Below the pieces are notes generated by a model. The model worked only from the letters and a program-made list of their open reading frames with translations, was not told the DNA's origin and did no database searches. Positions 38,387 to 46,456 of a DNA stretch of 64,000 nt are shown here, piece after piece. The stretch's first letter is position 1. Each line of letters opens with the position of its first letter. The stretch is taken from positions 228,545 to 292,544 of the forward strand of contig NZ_MUNM01000040.1 of assembly GCF_002286815.1 (NCBI RefSeq), read 5' to 3'. This DNA is from Pseudomonas sp. PICF141 (GTDB lineage Bacteria; Pseudomonadota; Gammaproteobacteria; Pseudomonadales; Pseudomonadaceae). Made by a program: the position numbers and the translations under genes.

Positions 38387-38956
38387 ATGACCGAAGTGCT
38401 TCTTACGCTTATCAGCGCCGCCCTGATCAACAACCTTGTGTTGCACTGGCCGCTGGGCGTCGATCCGGTGCTGGGCAGCGAGCGGTCACAGGTCCATGCG
38501 CTGGGCATCGCGACGACGTGTCTGATGCTGGTCGTCGGCACACTTGGCTATACGCTCTACCATTGGCTATTAGTGCCGTTGGGGCTGACGTCGCTGCGTC
38601 TGTTCGTCTTCCTGCCGTTAAGCGTTCTGCTGATCAGCCCGCTGCTCAAACTGCTTTCCCGATCGTTGCTGAAGCTTTCGTTCGATGGCCTCTGGCCGCT
38701 GGTGCTGGGGAATGCCGGAGTGCTTGGGCTGACGTTGCTCAACGCTCAACAAGACAAGGGAATTTTCCACGCCGTAGCCCTGAGCCTTGGCGCCGGGCTG
38801 GGTTTCTGGCTGGTACTGAGCCTATTCAGCGACTTGCGCCAGCGCACACTCGACAACGATATCCCCCTGCCCTTTCGCGGCCTGCCGATCGATTTGATCG
38901 GCGCCGGATTGATCGCGGTGATTTTTCTCGGATTCAGCGGGCTGATCAAAACATGA
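38387..38956 (+). CDS. rnfA: RnfA/NqrE-family membrane subunit lacking both cluster cysteines
   Basis: A 189-residue, six-helix inner-membrane protein with the RnfA beginning ([19 protein letters not shown]) and end ([29 protein letters not shown]). In E. coli RsxA, as I remember it, helix 1 carries LGLCPFMG and helix 4 carries TNCAVLG, whose cysteines bind the membrane 2Fe-2S cluster with RnfE. Here these read LGVDPVLG (Asp26) and GNAGVLG (Ala110), so neither ligand is present. The only cysteine is near residue 45. It heads rnfABDGE-nth, with the ATGA overlap to rnfB. Electron transport by the standard route is doubtful. Confidence 0.85.
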   Translation: MTEVLLTLISAALINNLVLHWPLGVDPVLGSERSQVHALGIATTCLMLVVGTLGYTLYHWLLVPLGLTSLRLFVFLPLSVLLISPLLKLLSRSLLKLSFDGLWPLVLGNAGVLGLTLLNAQQDKGIFHAVALSLGAGLGFWLVLSLFSDLRQRTLDNDIPLPFRGLPIDLIGAGLIAVIFLGFSGLIKT

Positions 38957-39960
38957 GTCTGATTCAACGCATCGACGCCCTCTTGCCGCAGACCCAATGC
39001 GGCAAATGTGGTCACCCCGGATGTAAACCCTACGCCGAAGGCATCGCCAGCGGCGAGCCGATCAACAAGTGCCCGCCGGGTGGCAGTGAAACCATCGCGG
39101 CCCTGGCCGACCTGCTGAAAGTGCCCGTGCTGGAGCTGGACGTCAGTCGCGGTTCGGCGCCAGCGCAGATCGCTTACATCCGTGAAGCCGAATGCATTGG
39201 CTGCACCAAATGCATTCAGGCCTGCCCGGTCGACGCCATTGTCGGTGCGGCGAAATTCATGCACACGGTCATCATCGACGAATGCACCGGTTGCGACCTC
39301 TGCGTGGCGCCTTGCCCGGTGGACTGCATCGAGATGCATCCGTTACCGCTGGCCACGGTCCTGCCGATTGTCGGCGGGCTGGCGTTCAGCCTGGAGGAAC
39401 AACAAGCCCGGGCGGCCAAGCGCAATCACGCACGGCACCGTTTCGAACAGCGCAATGCCCGCTTGCATCATGAAGAACAACAGAAACTCGCCGAACGTCA
39501 GGCCCGCGCCCAACGCACCGTGCAGCACAGCGAAGTAAAACTCGACCCGGTTCAGGCTGCACTCGAGCGCGTCCGTGCACAGAAAGCCGCCAATGCCGAT
39601 GCGGCACTGAAAAAGGCCAAGATCGATCTGGCAATGAGTCGGGCGCAGCTAAACAAATCGCTCAAGGCCTTTGGGCATCCGCCCACCTTCGAACAGCAAT
39701 CGCAACTGATCGTGCTGCAACAGCAGTTCGAAGCCGCCGAACAAACGCTGGCGAAACTGGAGAACAGCGCACCGCCGCTTCCTGCGCCACCTGCCCCGAC
39801 AAAAGATGCCGAGCTGAAACGGGCAAAGATCCAGTTGGCCATGCGCCGCGCCGAACTCAAGAAAGCCCAAACAAGCGAGGCTCCGCCCGAACAGATCGAA
39901 GCGTTGCAACGTGCGCTCAATGAAGCCGAACGTCAGGTGGATGCCTATGCCACCTCTTGA
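38953..39960 (+). CDS. rnfB: RnfB-like ferredoxin subunit with RnfC-like repeat tail
   Basis: A 335-residue protein, much longer than the roughly 190 usual for RnfB. It lacks the N-terminal membrane helix and starts directly at the cluster domain: Cys16, 19, 24, 40, then two ferredoxin-type 4Fe-4S motifs (Cys81, 84, 87, 91 and Cys111, 114, 117, 121). From residue 148 to the end there is a charged helical tail with [16 protein letters not shown] (198-213) and two similar units, [17 protein letters not shown] (219-235) and [17 protein letters not shown] (288-304). Such repeats belong to the C-terminus of RnfC in gammaproteobacteria, and no rnfC follows. Overlaps rnfA by 4 bases and rnfD by 14. 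Confidence 0.88.
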   Translation: MSLIQRIDALLPQTQCGKCGHPGCKPYAEGIASGEPINKCPPGGSETIAALADLLKVPVLELDVSRGSAPAQIAYIREAECIGCTKCIQACPVDAIVGAAKFMHTVIIDECTGCDLCVAPCPVDCIEMHPLPLATVLPIVGGLAFSLEEQQARAAKRNHARHRFEQRNARLHHEEQQKLAERQARAQRTVQHSEVKLDPVQAALERVRAQKAANADAALKKAKIDLAMSRAQLNKSLKAFGHPPTFEQQSQLIVLQQQFEAAEQTLAKLENSAPPLPAPPAPTKDAELKRAKIQLAMRRAELKKAQTSEAPPEQIEALQRALNEAERQVDAYATS

Positions 39961-40939
39961 GTCGGTGGACGAACGCCTTCAACAGGCCATGAAGCTGGTG
40001 TTGCTGGCCACCGTGCCGGGGATGCTGGTGTTGTTCTGGCTGTACGGTTGGGGAGTGTTGATCAACCTGATTCTGGCGGCAGCCACCGCTCTGGGCGTTG
40101 AGGCAGCCGTGTTGCAGTTACGCAAGCAACCGGTAAAACCGACATTGAGCGACGGCAGTGCACTGGTCAGCGCGACATTATTGGCGCTGGCCTTGCCGCC
40201 TTATTGTCCATGGTGGCTGACGCTCAGCGCCGTGGCGTTCGGACTGTTTTTCGGCAAGCACTTGTATGGCGGCGTCGGCAAGAATCCGTTCAATCCGGCG
40301 ATGCTCGGTTTCGCGCTGGTCCTGGTGATGTTTCCCCAACCAATGACTCATTGGCCGGCGTCCCATGGCATGGATTTGTTCGGTGGATTGCAACAGGTGT
40401 TCGGTTTCAGCTTCAATCAAACCCCCGATGCGTGGGCCCAGGCCACGGCGCTGGACAGCTTGCGAATCAACAAAAGCCTGACCATGGACGAACTGTTCGC
40501 CGAGAATCCGGCATTCGGCCGTTTTGGCGGCCGAGGCGTTGAGTGGGTTAATCTGGCATTTCTGGCGGGCGGTATGTTTTTGCTGCAGCGACGGGTGTTC
40601 AGCTGGCATGCCCCGGTCGGCATGCTCGCCAGCCTGTTCGTCATCAGCCTGTTGTGCTGGAACGGTACGGGCTCCGATTCTAATGGCTCGCCATTGTTTC
40701 ATCTGCTCACGGGCGCGAGCATGCTGGGCGCCTTCTTCATCGTGACGGAACCGATATCCGGCGCAAAAAGCCCCACGGCCCGATTACTGTTCGGCGCAGG
40801 TGCGGGATTACTCACTTATCTGATTCGGACGTGGGGTGGTTATCCGGACGGTGTGGCCTTTGCGGTTCTGCTGATGAACCTTTGTGTACCGGCGCTGGAA
40901 CGGTTCGCCGCCTCCAGACAGGAACAGGTTGCCCCATGA
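39947..40939 (+). CDS. rnfD: RnfD-like membrane subunit with altered flavin site
   Basis: A 330-residue inner-membrane protein with about nine helices, including [21 protein letters not shown] and the conserved end [23 protein letters not shown]. RnfD normally carries covalently bound FMN on the threonine of an SGAT motif; the matching segment is [13 protein letters not shown] (161-173), with Thr167 retained but Ser-Gly replaced by Ala-Gln. The start at 39947 has AGGTGG six bases upstream; an ATG at 39941 has none. Overlaps rnfB and rnfG, so the operon is tightly coupled. Confidence 0.87.
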   Translation: MPPLESVDERLQQAMKLVLLATVPGMLVLFWLYGWGVLINLILAAATALGVEAAVLQLRKQPVKPTLSDGSALVSATLLALALPPYCPWWLTLSAVAFGLFFGKHLYGGVGKNPFNPAMLGFALVLVMFPQPMTHWPASHGMDLFGGLQQVFGFSFNQTPDAWAQATALDSLRINKSLTMDELFAENPAFGRFGGRGVEWVNLAFLAGGMFLLQRRVFSWHAPVGMLASLFVISLLCWNGTGSDSNGSPLFHLLTGASMLGAFFIVTEPISGAKSPTARLLFGAGAGLLTYLIRTWGGYPDGVAFAVLLMNLCVPALERFAASRQEQVAP

Positions 40940-41547
40940 ACCGAGCGACGAGCGTTGTGATCCTGATCGTGTTGGCAGGCTTGGGGATGGGCGCGACTTA
41001 CCTCGTGCAGCACACCAGCGCCGCGCGCATTGCCGCTGAACAACGCCTGATCGACAGCCGCCAGTTACTGGATCTGCTACCGGCCGACAGCTACGACAAT
41101 CAGCCACTGGAACACCCCCTCGACCTCGACAGCACTCGCCTGGCCCACAGCACACTGCTGGGTGGCTACCTGGCTTCCAAGGCCGGTCAACCGAGCGCCG
41201 TGTTACTGCGCAGCCAGACTCTGGGCTACGCCGGCACCATCGACTTGCTGATCGCCATCGACCGCCAAGGCACGTTGGCAGGGGTCAAAACCCTCAAGCA
41301 ATCGGAAACCCCGGGGCTGGGCGGCAAGCTCGCCGAATGGCCCAATGCCTGGCTTGAGGTGTTTACCGGCAAGTCTCTGACCGCCCCCGATGACAATGGC
41401 TGGGCCTTGAAAAAAGACCAAGGGCAATTCGATCAGATCGCGGGGGCGACCATCACCTCAAGAGCGGTGATCAATGCCACCCATGACGCGTTGCGCTATT
41501 TCGACGAACATCGGCAACCGCTGATCGGGAGCAGTGCCCATGAATAA
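40936..41547 (+). CDS. rnfG: RnfG-like FMN-bearing periplasmic subunit
   Basis: A 203-residue protein with one N-terminal membrane helix (VVILIVLAGLGMGATYLV) and a periplasmic FMN-binding domain. The ApbE flavinylation motif is intact: DQIAGATITSRAV with Thr172. LKQSETPGLGGKL is the other family-wide signature. Its start overlaps the rnfD stop (ATGA). No apbE-type flavin transferase gene was recognised in the window; the apbC at 34671 is a different protein. Confidence 0.9.
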   Translation: MNRATSVVILIVLAGLGMGATYLVQHTSAARIAAEQRLIDSRQLLDLLPADSYDNQPLEHPLDLDSTRLAHSTLLGGYLASKAGQPSAVLLRSQTLGYAGTIDLLIAIDRQGTLAGVKTLKQSETPGLGGKLAEWPNAWLEVFTGKSLTAPDDNGWALKKDQGQFDQIAGATITSRAVINATHDALRYFDEHRQPLIGSSAHE

Positions 41548-42130
41548 GTCATCGCCCCTGCAAAACTCGCTGATGCTTACGCCGTTGATCGGCATCACCG
41601 ATTCATTGGTCACGGCCCTGGGCCTGTGGCTGATGTTTGCTCTGATACTCAGTGCTTACAGTGTGAGCATGGGCGTCTTGCGCTCGCGATTGATGCCGGC
41701 CACCCATTTGCTCGCTAGCCTCCTGGTGGCCGCCACGCTGACCAGTTGCGCGGAACTCGCCATGCAAACCTGGTCGCTCCAATGGCACCAGCATCTGGGT
41801 TTTTACCCAGGCTTGATCGCCTTGCAATGCGTCGTGCTGCAACACAACGGTTTTTTCCAGAGCCCAGCGCGTGATCGGCTGCGTCTGTGCGGCCTGTTCG
41901 GCGCCTTGATGGTGGGTTTGGGTCTGCTGCGCGAGCTCATCGGCAACGGAACACTCGGTCGCCATCTTTCATGGGTCGCCGGAGCCACACAACCGGACTG
42001 GCAAGGCTGGACACTGATCGCCGACGGTGGCCTGCATCTGGCCACGCTGGCCCCTGGCGGGTTTATTCTGCTGGGACTGCTGGTCGCCGCACATCAAGCC
42101 TGCACTCGCCGCCCGGCGGCCGCACAATGA
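41540..42130 (+). CDS. rnfE: RnfE-like membrane subunit, one cluster cysteine lost
   Basis: A 196-residue, six-helix relative of RnfA. Conserved landmarks are LLRELIGNGTLGRHLSW and LATLAPGGFILLGLLVAAHQ. In E. coli RsxE, as I remember it, the first helix has LLGLCPLLAVT; here the region is shortened to LIGITDSLVT and the cysteine is gone. The second cysteine appears kept in IALQCVVLQ (Cys97). The start ATG 41540 has GGGAG eight bases upstream; it overlaps rnfG by 8 bases. nth follows 25 bases later. Confidence 0.85.
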   Translation: MNKSSPLQNSLMLTPLIGITDSLVTALGLWLMFALILSAYSVSMGVLRSRLMPATHLLASLLVAATLTSCAELAMQTWSLQWHQHLGFYPGLIALQCVVLQHNGFFQSPARDRLRLCGLFGALMVGLGLLRELIGNGTLGRHLSWVAGATQPDWQGWTLIADGGLHLATLAPGGFILLGLLVAAHQACTRRPAAAQ

Positions 42131-42155
42131 CCGCCTTCGAGGAAACGCATCGCCC

Positions 42156-42794
42156 ATGAATGCCGCAAAACGTCTGGAAATTTTCCGCAGATTTCACGAA
42201 GACAACCCTGACCCCAAGACCGAACTGGCGTACTCCTCACCGTTCGAATTGTTGATCGCCGTGATTCTCTCGGCGCAATCGACCGATGTCGGCGTGAACA
42301 AGGCCACCGCCAAACTGTTCCCGGTGGCCAATACGCCATCGGCGATCCATGCCTTGGGCGTCGAAGGGCTGTCGGAGTACATCAAGACCATCGGTCTGTT
42401 CAACAGCAAAGCGAAAAATGTGATCGAAACCTGTCGCTTGCTGATGGAGCGCCATGGCGGTGAAGTACCGCAGACCCGCGAGGCGCTGGAGGCATTGCCC
42501 GGCGTCGGTCGCAAGACCGCCAATGTGGTGCTCAATACCGCCTTTCGTCAGTTGACCATGGCCGTGGACACTCACATTTTTCGGGTCAGTAACCGTACCG
42601 GCATTGCTCCGGGCAAGAACGTGGTGGAGGTGGAGCAAAAGCTGATGAAGTTCGTGCCGAAGGAATATTTGCTCGACGCCCATCATTGGCTGATTCTCCA
42701 TGGGCGCTACGTTTGCCTGGCCCGCAAGCCGCGGTGTGGCAGCTGCCGAATCGAGGATTTGTGCGAATTCAAGCAAAAGACCTCGGACGATTGA
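42156..42794 (+). CDS. nth: Endonuclease III (DNA glycosylase/AP lyase)
   Basis: A 212-residue base-excision repair enzyme that removes oxidised pyrimidines. It has the helix-hairpin-helix LPGVGRKTANVVL with catalytic Lys120, catalytic Asp138 (AVDTHIFRV), and the C-terminal 4Fe-4S loop with Cys187, 194, 197 and 203 in the normal C-x6-C-x2-C-x5-C spacing. Last gene of the rnf transcript, a linkage common in gammaproteobacteria. Confidence 0.98.
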   Translation: MNAAKRLEIFRRFHEDNPDPKTELAYSSPFELLIAVILSAQSTDVGVNKATAKLFPVANTPSAIHALGVEGLSEYIKTIGLFNSKAKNVIETCRLLMERHGGEVPQTREALEALPGVGRKTANVVLNTAFRQLTMAVDTHIFRVSNRTGIAPGKNVVEVEQKLMKFVPKEYLLDAHHWLILHGRYVCLARKPRCGSCRIEDLCEFKQKTSDD

Positions 42795-42902
42795 GGCGCT
42801 ATTAGTTTTTTGGATTGATCGATTGAAAAAATCTTTTTTACCCGCCGGGAAATTGTCGATATAAGGAGCGCCAAAGGGCAGCCTTAGCCTGGAGTTAACC
42901 TT

Positions 42903-43082
42903 ATGAGCACTGGCAAAGAACAATTGGACGTAGAAGACGACTTCACCCCCGTTGAGGCCGATGACGCAGAGCCGGTAGTGGAAGTTGCAAAGACCAACCT
43001 GAGCAAACGCCGTACCATCGACAATCTGCTGGAGGAGCGCCGACTGCAGAAGCAATTGGCCGATTACGATTTTGACTTATGA
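42903..43082 (+). CDS. Conserved small acidic protein (59 residues) downstream of nth
   Basis: ATG at 42903 with GGAG 10 bases upstream opens a 59-residue frame ending TGA at 43082. The N-terminal half is very acidic (EQLDVEDDFTPVEADDAEPVVEV), the C-terminal half basic and helical (LSKRRTIDNLLEERRLQKQLADYDFDL). A gene of the same kind follows nth in P. aeruginosa (PA3496 as I recall), and the PA3496 family name is used for it. A strong terminator follows within six bases. No function is known. Confidence 0.85.
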   Translation: MSTGKEQLDVEDDFTPVEADDAEPVVEVAKTNLSKRRTIDNLLEERRLQKQLADYDFDL

Positions 43083-43087
43083 CACTT

Positions 43088-43114
43088 AAAAGCCTCCCGA
43101 AACGGAGGCTTTTT
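43088..43114 (+). terminator. Rho-independent terminator after the small acidic gene
   Basis: Stem AAAAGCCTCC / GGAGGCTTTT with a 6-base loop and a T run. Confidence 0.93.
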
Positions 43115-43173
43115 ACTAAGTGCCGCCCCCTGACAAACACCTGTCTATCGCGTCTCGTCAAACGCTGGCAGCT

Positions 43174-43800
43174 TCATACCAGGCCATTGCGCTGGGCCAG
43201 TTCAATCAGGTCGACCAGTGAGCGAGCATTGAGCTTTAACAGAAGACGGGTTTTATAAGTACTGACGGTTTTATTGCTTAGAAACATTCCGTCGGCAATC
43301 TCCTTGTTTGTCTTTCCTCGGGCCAATTGTTGCAAGACCATCATCTCTCGCCCGGACAAACGATCCACCATATCCGCTTCACTGGCGTTCCCAAGACTGG
43401 AACGTACGGTATGCAGCGCCTGATTAGGAAAGTAGCTGTAGCCTGACAATACGGCTTTTATTGCACTGAGCAATTCAGTGAGATCCTGCTGTTTGCAAAC
43501 ATATCCGGCGGCCCCCGACTGCATGCAACGCATGGAAAAATGTCCCGGCGCCTGGGATGTCAATATCAGAACTTTAAGCGGCATCGCCGTTGATGTCAGT
43601 CGCGCGATAACTTCAAGCCCATCCAGCTTCGGTATTCCAATATCCAGTATGACAATATCCGGCATAAGATCACGGGCAAGTTGTAATGCGTCCACACCAT
43701 TATCTGTTTCTGCAATGACTTCGTAGCCATGACGTTCCATTAGCATACGTACCGCAAGACGAATGACGGGGTGATCATCCACGATCAGCACTTTATTCAT
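43174..43800 (-). CDS. NarL/FixJ-type response regulator (EvgA/RocA1-like)
   Basis: A 208-residue regulator. Receiver domain: DDHPVIRLAV, phospho-acceptor in PDIVILDIGIPKLDGLEV, Lys in SGAAGYVCKQQDL. C-terminal LuxR-type helix-turn-helix: LSGREMMVLQQLARGKTNKEIADGMFLSNKTVSTYKTRLLLKL. It resembles EvgA/BvgA/RocA1 proteins, which partner with hybrid sensor kinases, but no kinase gene is adjacent, so it is an orphan here. It is divergent from the orphan membrane-protein gene at 44352 across a 551-base AT-rich gap. Confidence 0.9.
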   Translation of the reverse strand: MNKVLIVDDHPVIRLAVRMLMERHGYEVIAETDNGVDALQLARDLMPDIVILDIGIPKLDGLEVIARLTSTAMPLKVLILTSQAPGHFSMRCMQSGAAGYVCKQQDLTELLSAIKAVLSGYSYFPNQALHTVRSSLGNASEADMVDRLSGREMMVLQQLARGKTNKEIADGMFLSNKTVSTYKTRLLLKLNARSLVDLIELAQRNGLV

Positions 43801-44351
43801 GGGCAAGTCCAATTTCGCTGTTCGAATTTTTAGAGCCCGCACCATAGCGTAGTCATTTCATCCATGGCACGCCGTCACCCTTGGCCACTTGCAGTGAGAG
43901 ACATAGCCTACAAACAACACGGATTATTCCTACAAAAAATCATTGCCATACGAACAAGCAAAGATTTTTACTGATCTATTATTATTCAGTACCTTGACAG
44001 TTTTTTGTATCGACTTACAACCAAAAAACGACAAAAGAACAATGTCAATACACTGTTCTACGATAGGTAGACCATTGAATTATCCTTAAAAGTAACGGGT
44101 ATTTTCCTATACCCTCGTGCGCACGCCGCGCTCAAACAATCAAAAGCTCTCACACACCGTAACACTTGATCAATATTACAACCCCATTAAAGTAAATAAA
44201 CAGCCATACTCGCACTTGCAACAATACAGCGACTATAACAAGTTCAACTCCCCAACAAAAAACAATGCAATACCACAGCAATGCAACCCGATATCAATTA
44301 TCACACCCCATAAATCATTCGAGAAAAGACAACATTTAATGAGCACACCCT
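43801..44351. other. AT-rich intergenic region between the response regulator and the orphan membrane gene
   Basis: This stretch, especially 43900-44350, is visibly richer in A and T than any other part of the window (runs such as AAAAAACGACAAAAGAACAATG). A frame of 100 codons at 44117 exists, but its composition (Asn, Gln, Lys, His, Ser rich without structure), lack of a ribosome site and overlap with the next gene argue against coding. It probably holds the two divergent promoters and may be bound by MvaT-type silencers; no specific operator was recognised. Confidence 0.6.
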
Positions 44352-44933
44352 ATGATAAAACTCAAAAAAAGAATCACCAACCCCATGACGATTATTGCGA
44401 TATTTGCGGTACTGTCTGAAACATCGGCCGCCGTGTCTCTCCCTTTTCTCGATAACGAGGAAAGAGAACTCTATGTGTGGTTCCTGATCAGTTTTCCCTT
44501 TTACTTGCTTTTTCTTTTCTTCATTACTCTCAACTTCAACTATCGATCGCTTTATGCGCCCTCCGATTTTGTGAAGGGAAAGCATTTCATAAAAGCCATG
44601 GAGAACGTTCATCCTCCGAGAAACAACCCACCCAGGGTAGCGCCTGAAGGCTCGACTCAGCACCACGTAAATCTGCCTGCCCCCCTAAAGGATCTGCATA
44701 TCGTTGATGCGCGGTGGATACACAAGAAAATGGCGTTCAGCGCCTTGATGGAGAGCATTCAGTATCCTGCGGACAATCCAGCACAGGTGATCGTATTTCT
44801 CACGTGTACCGATTCGGATAAATTGCTGAAGGCCAATACGCTCAAACATTGGAAGCAAATAAAGAAACGCAACAGCGCAACGTTCTGTATTTCTTACAAT
44901 TTGAGCTCAAAGGGTGTGACGATTATGGGCTAG
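44352..44933 (+). CDS. Orphan hypothetical protein: two N-terminal membrane helices plus a soluble domain
   Basis: A 193-residue frame in an AT-rich segment. Residues 12-32 (MTIIAIFAVLSETSAAVSLPF) and 39-62 (LYVWFLISFPFYLLFLFFITL) are hydrophobic helices joined by a short acidic loop, followed by NFNYRSLYAPSDF. I recall a similar two-helix module ending in LYAPSD(F/Y) at the N-terminus of various hypothetical proteins, fused to different cytoplasmic domains. The remaining 120 residues (DLHIVDARWIHKKMAFSALMESI, VIVFLTCTDSDKLLK) match nothing I know. The ribosome site is weak. Codon use and base content unlike its neighbours suggest acquisition by transfer. Confidence 0.6.
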   Translation: MIKLKKRITNPMTIIAIFAVLSETSAAVSLPFLDNEERELYVWFLISFPFYLLFLFFITLNFNYRSLYAPSDFVKGKHFIKAMENVHPPRNNPPRVAPEGSTQHHVNLPAPLKDLHIVDARWIHKKMAFSALMESIQYPADNPAQVIVFLTCTDSDKLLKANTLKHWKQIKKRNSATFCISYNLSSKGVTIMG

Positions 44934-45056
44934 ACATTGAAATGCCGCCCATCAGAAAGGCAGCCCTTGAGGCAGATCAAGGACAGAAAAGCAGAAGCAA
45001 CGGTTAGCAAAAACAAGAAGAAAGCGAAACGCTATGTGCAGCAGCCCCCTCTTCCA

Positions 45057-45089
45057 ATTTGTGGCCTTGTCATCAACAAGGCCACAAAT
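45057..45089 (-). terminator. Probable terminator of argG
   Basis: Perfect 14-bp stem ATTTGTGGCCTTGT / ACAAGGCCACAAAT with a 5-base loop, 21 bases beyond the argG stop on the minus strand. The T run is short, so efficiency is uncertain. Confidence 0.7.
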
Positions 45090-45109
45090 CCATTACCGAC
45101 TCAAAGGTC

Positions 45110-46327
45110 TCAGAAAAGCTTGCGGCCTTTGTTTGCCGCGATACGCATGCGCAAGGCATTGAGCTTGATGAAGCCCGCTGCGTCGGCCTGGTTGTAGGCG
45201 CCGCCATCTTCCTCGAAGGTCGCGATATTGGCATCGAACAACGACTCGTCGGACTTGCGACCGGTAACGATCACATTGCCCTTGTACAGCTTCAGGCGCA
45301 CTACGCCGTTCACGTGGGCCTGGGAAGCATCGATCATCTGTTGCAGCATCAGACGCTCAGGGCTCCACCAGTAACCGGTGTAGATCAGGCTGGCGTACTT
45401 AGGCATCAGCTCGTCTTTGAGGTGAGCCACTTCGCGGTCCAGGGTGATCGATTCGATCGCGCGGTGAGCGCGCAGCATGATGGTGCCGCCCGGGGTTTCA
45501 TAGCAGCCGCGAGACTTCATGCCGACGTAGCGGTTTTCGACGATGTCCAGACGGCCGATACCGTGTTCGCCACCGATACGGTTCAAGGTCGTCAGCACGG
45601 TGGCCGGAGTCATTTCGACGCCGTCCAGTGCAACGATGTCGCCGTTACGGTAAGTCAGTTCCAGGTACTGCGGTTTGTCAGGAGCGTTCTCCGGGGAGAC
45701 GGTCCATTTCCACATGTCTTCTTCGTGCTCGGTCCAGGTGTCTTCCAGCACGCCGCCTTCATAGGAGATGTGCAGCAGGTTGGCGTCCATCGAGTACGGG
45801 GATTTCTTCTTGCCGTGACGCTCGATCGGGATGTTGTGCTTTTCAGCATAATCCATCAGCTTTTCACGGGAGAGCAGGTCCCATTCGCGCCACGGAGCGA
45901 TCACTTTCACACCTGGCTTCAAGGCGTAGGCGCCCAGTTCGAAACGAACCTGGTCGTTGCCCTTGCCGGTCGCGCCGTGGGAAATGGCGTCAGCGCCGGT
46001 TTCGTTGGCGATTTCGATCAAGCGCTTGGCGATCAACGGACGAGCGATGGAAGTACCCAGCAGGTACTCGCCTTCATAAACGGTGTTGGCGCGGAACATC
46101 GGGAACACGAAATCGCGCACGAATTCTTCGCGCAGATCGTCGATGTAGATTTCTTTTACGCCCATGGCCTGTGCCTTGGCGCGGGCCGGTTCGACCTCTT
46201 CGCCCTGACCCAGGTCAGCGGTGAAGGTCACTACTTCACAGTTATAAGTATCCTGCAGCCACTTGAGGATCACCGAAGTGTCCAGGCCGCCGGAATACGC
46301 CAGAACGACCTTGTTTACGTCCGCCAT
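45110..46327 (-). CDS. argG: Argininosuccinate synthase
   Basis: A 405-residue cytoplasmic enzyme joining citrulline and aspartate with ATP in arginine synthesis. The N-type ATP-binding loop [10 protein letters not shown] is at residues 10-19, [12 protein letters not shown] and [15 protein letters not shown] are family signatures, and the total length is normal. The start at 46327 has GGAGTGATGGC upstream. A tandem ArgR-type operator lies 60-96 bases before the start. argF is in the same window at 54796 but not linked. Confidence 0.98.
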   Translation of the reverse strand: MADVNKVVLAYSGGLDTSVILKWLQDTYNCEVVTFTADLGQGEEVEPARAKAQAMGVKEIYIDDLREEFVRDFVFPMFRANTVYEGEYLLGTSIARPLIAKRLIEIANETGADAISHGATGKGNDQVRFELGAYALKPGVKVIAPWREWDLLSREKLMDYAEKHNIPIERHGKKKSPYSMDANLLHISYEGGVLEDTWTEHEEDMWKWTVSPENAPDKPQYLELTYRNGDIVALDGVEMTPATVLTTLNRIGGEHGIGRLDIVENRYVGMKSRGCYETPGGTIMLRAHRAIESITLDREVAHLKDELMPKYASLIYTGYWWSPERLMLQQMIDASQAHVNGVVRLKLYKGNVIVTGRKSDESLFDANIATFEEDGGAYNQADAAGFIKLNALRMRIAANKGRKLF

Positions 46328-46386
46328 GCCATCACTCCACGGGGTTCTACGGAAAGCCGTCAAGTCTACCGCTCATGCAGAATATT

Positions 46387-46423
46387 TTACAGAGGCGCGA
46401 CAGCTTATGACGACGAAGCGACA
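46387..46423 (-). promoter_or_regulatory. Tandem ArgR-type operator upstream of argG
   Basis: On the minus strand TGTCGC-N8-CA (46423-46408) and TGTCGC-N8-AA (46402-46387) stand as direct repeats 21 bases apart. This agrees with the ArgR half-site I remember for Pseudomonas, TGTCGC-N8-AA-N5, in tandem. Confidence 0.75.
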
Positions 46424-46456
46424 GATTATGTCGAGCGAACGACGATTTCAGCAGGT

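Noticed and set aside
39900..39960. A hidden or frameshifted rnfC between rnfB and rnfD
   Set aside because: The genes overlap by 14 bases, so there is no room, and no RnfC core motif was found in any frame between 38387 and 42130.
44117..44419. 100-codon frame in the AT-rich region
   Set aside because: No ribosome site, disordered low-complexity composition, and overlap with the start of the better gene at 44352. Kept only as part of the region description.
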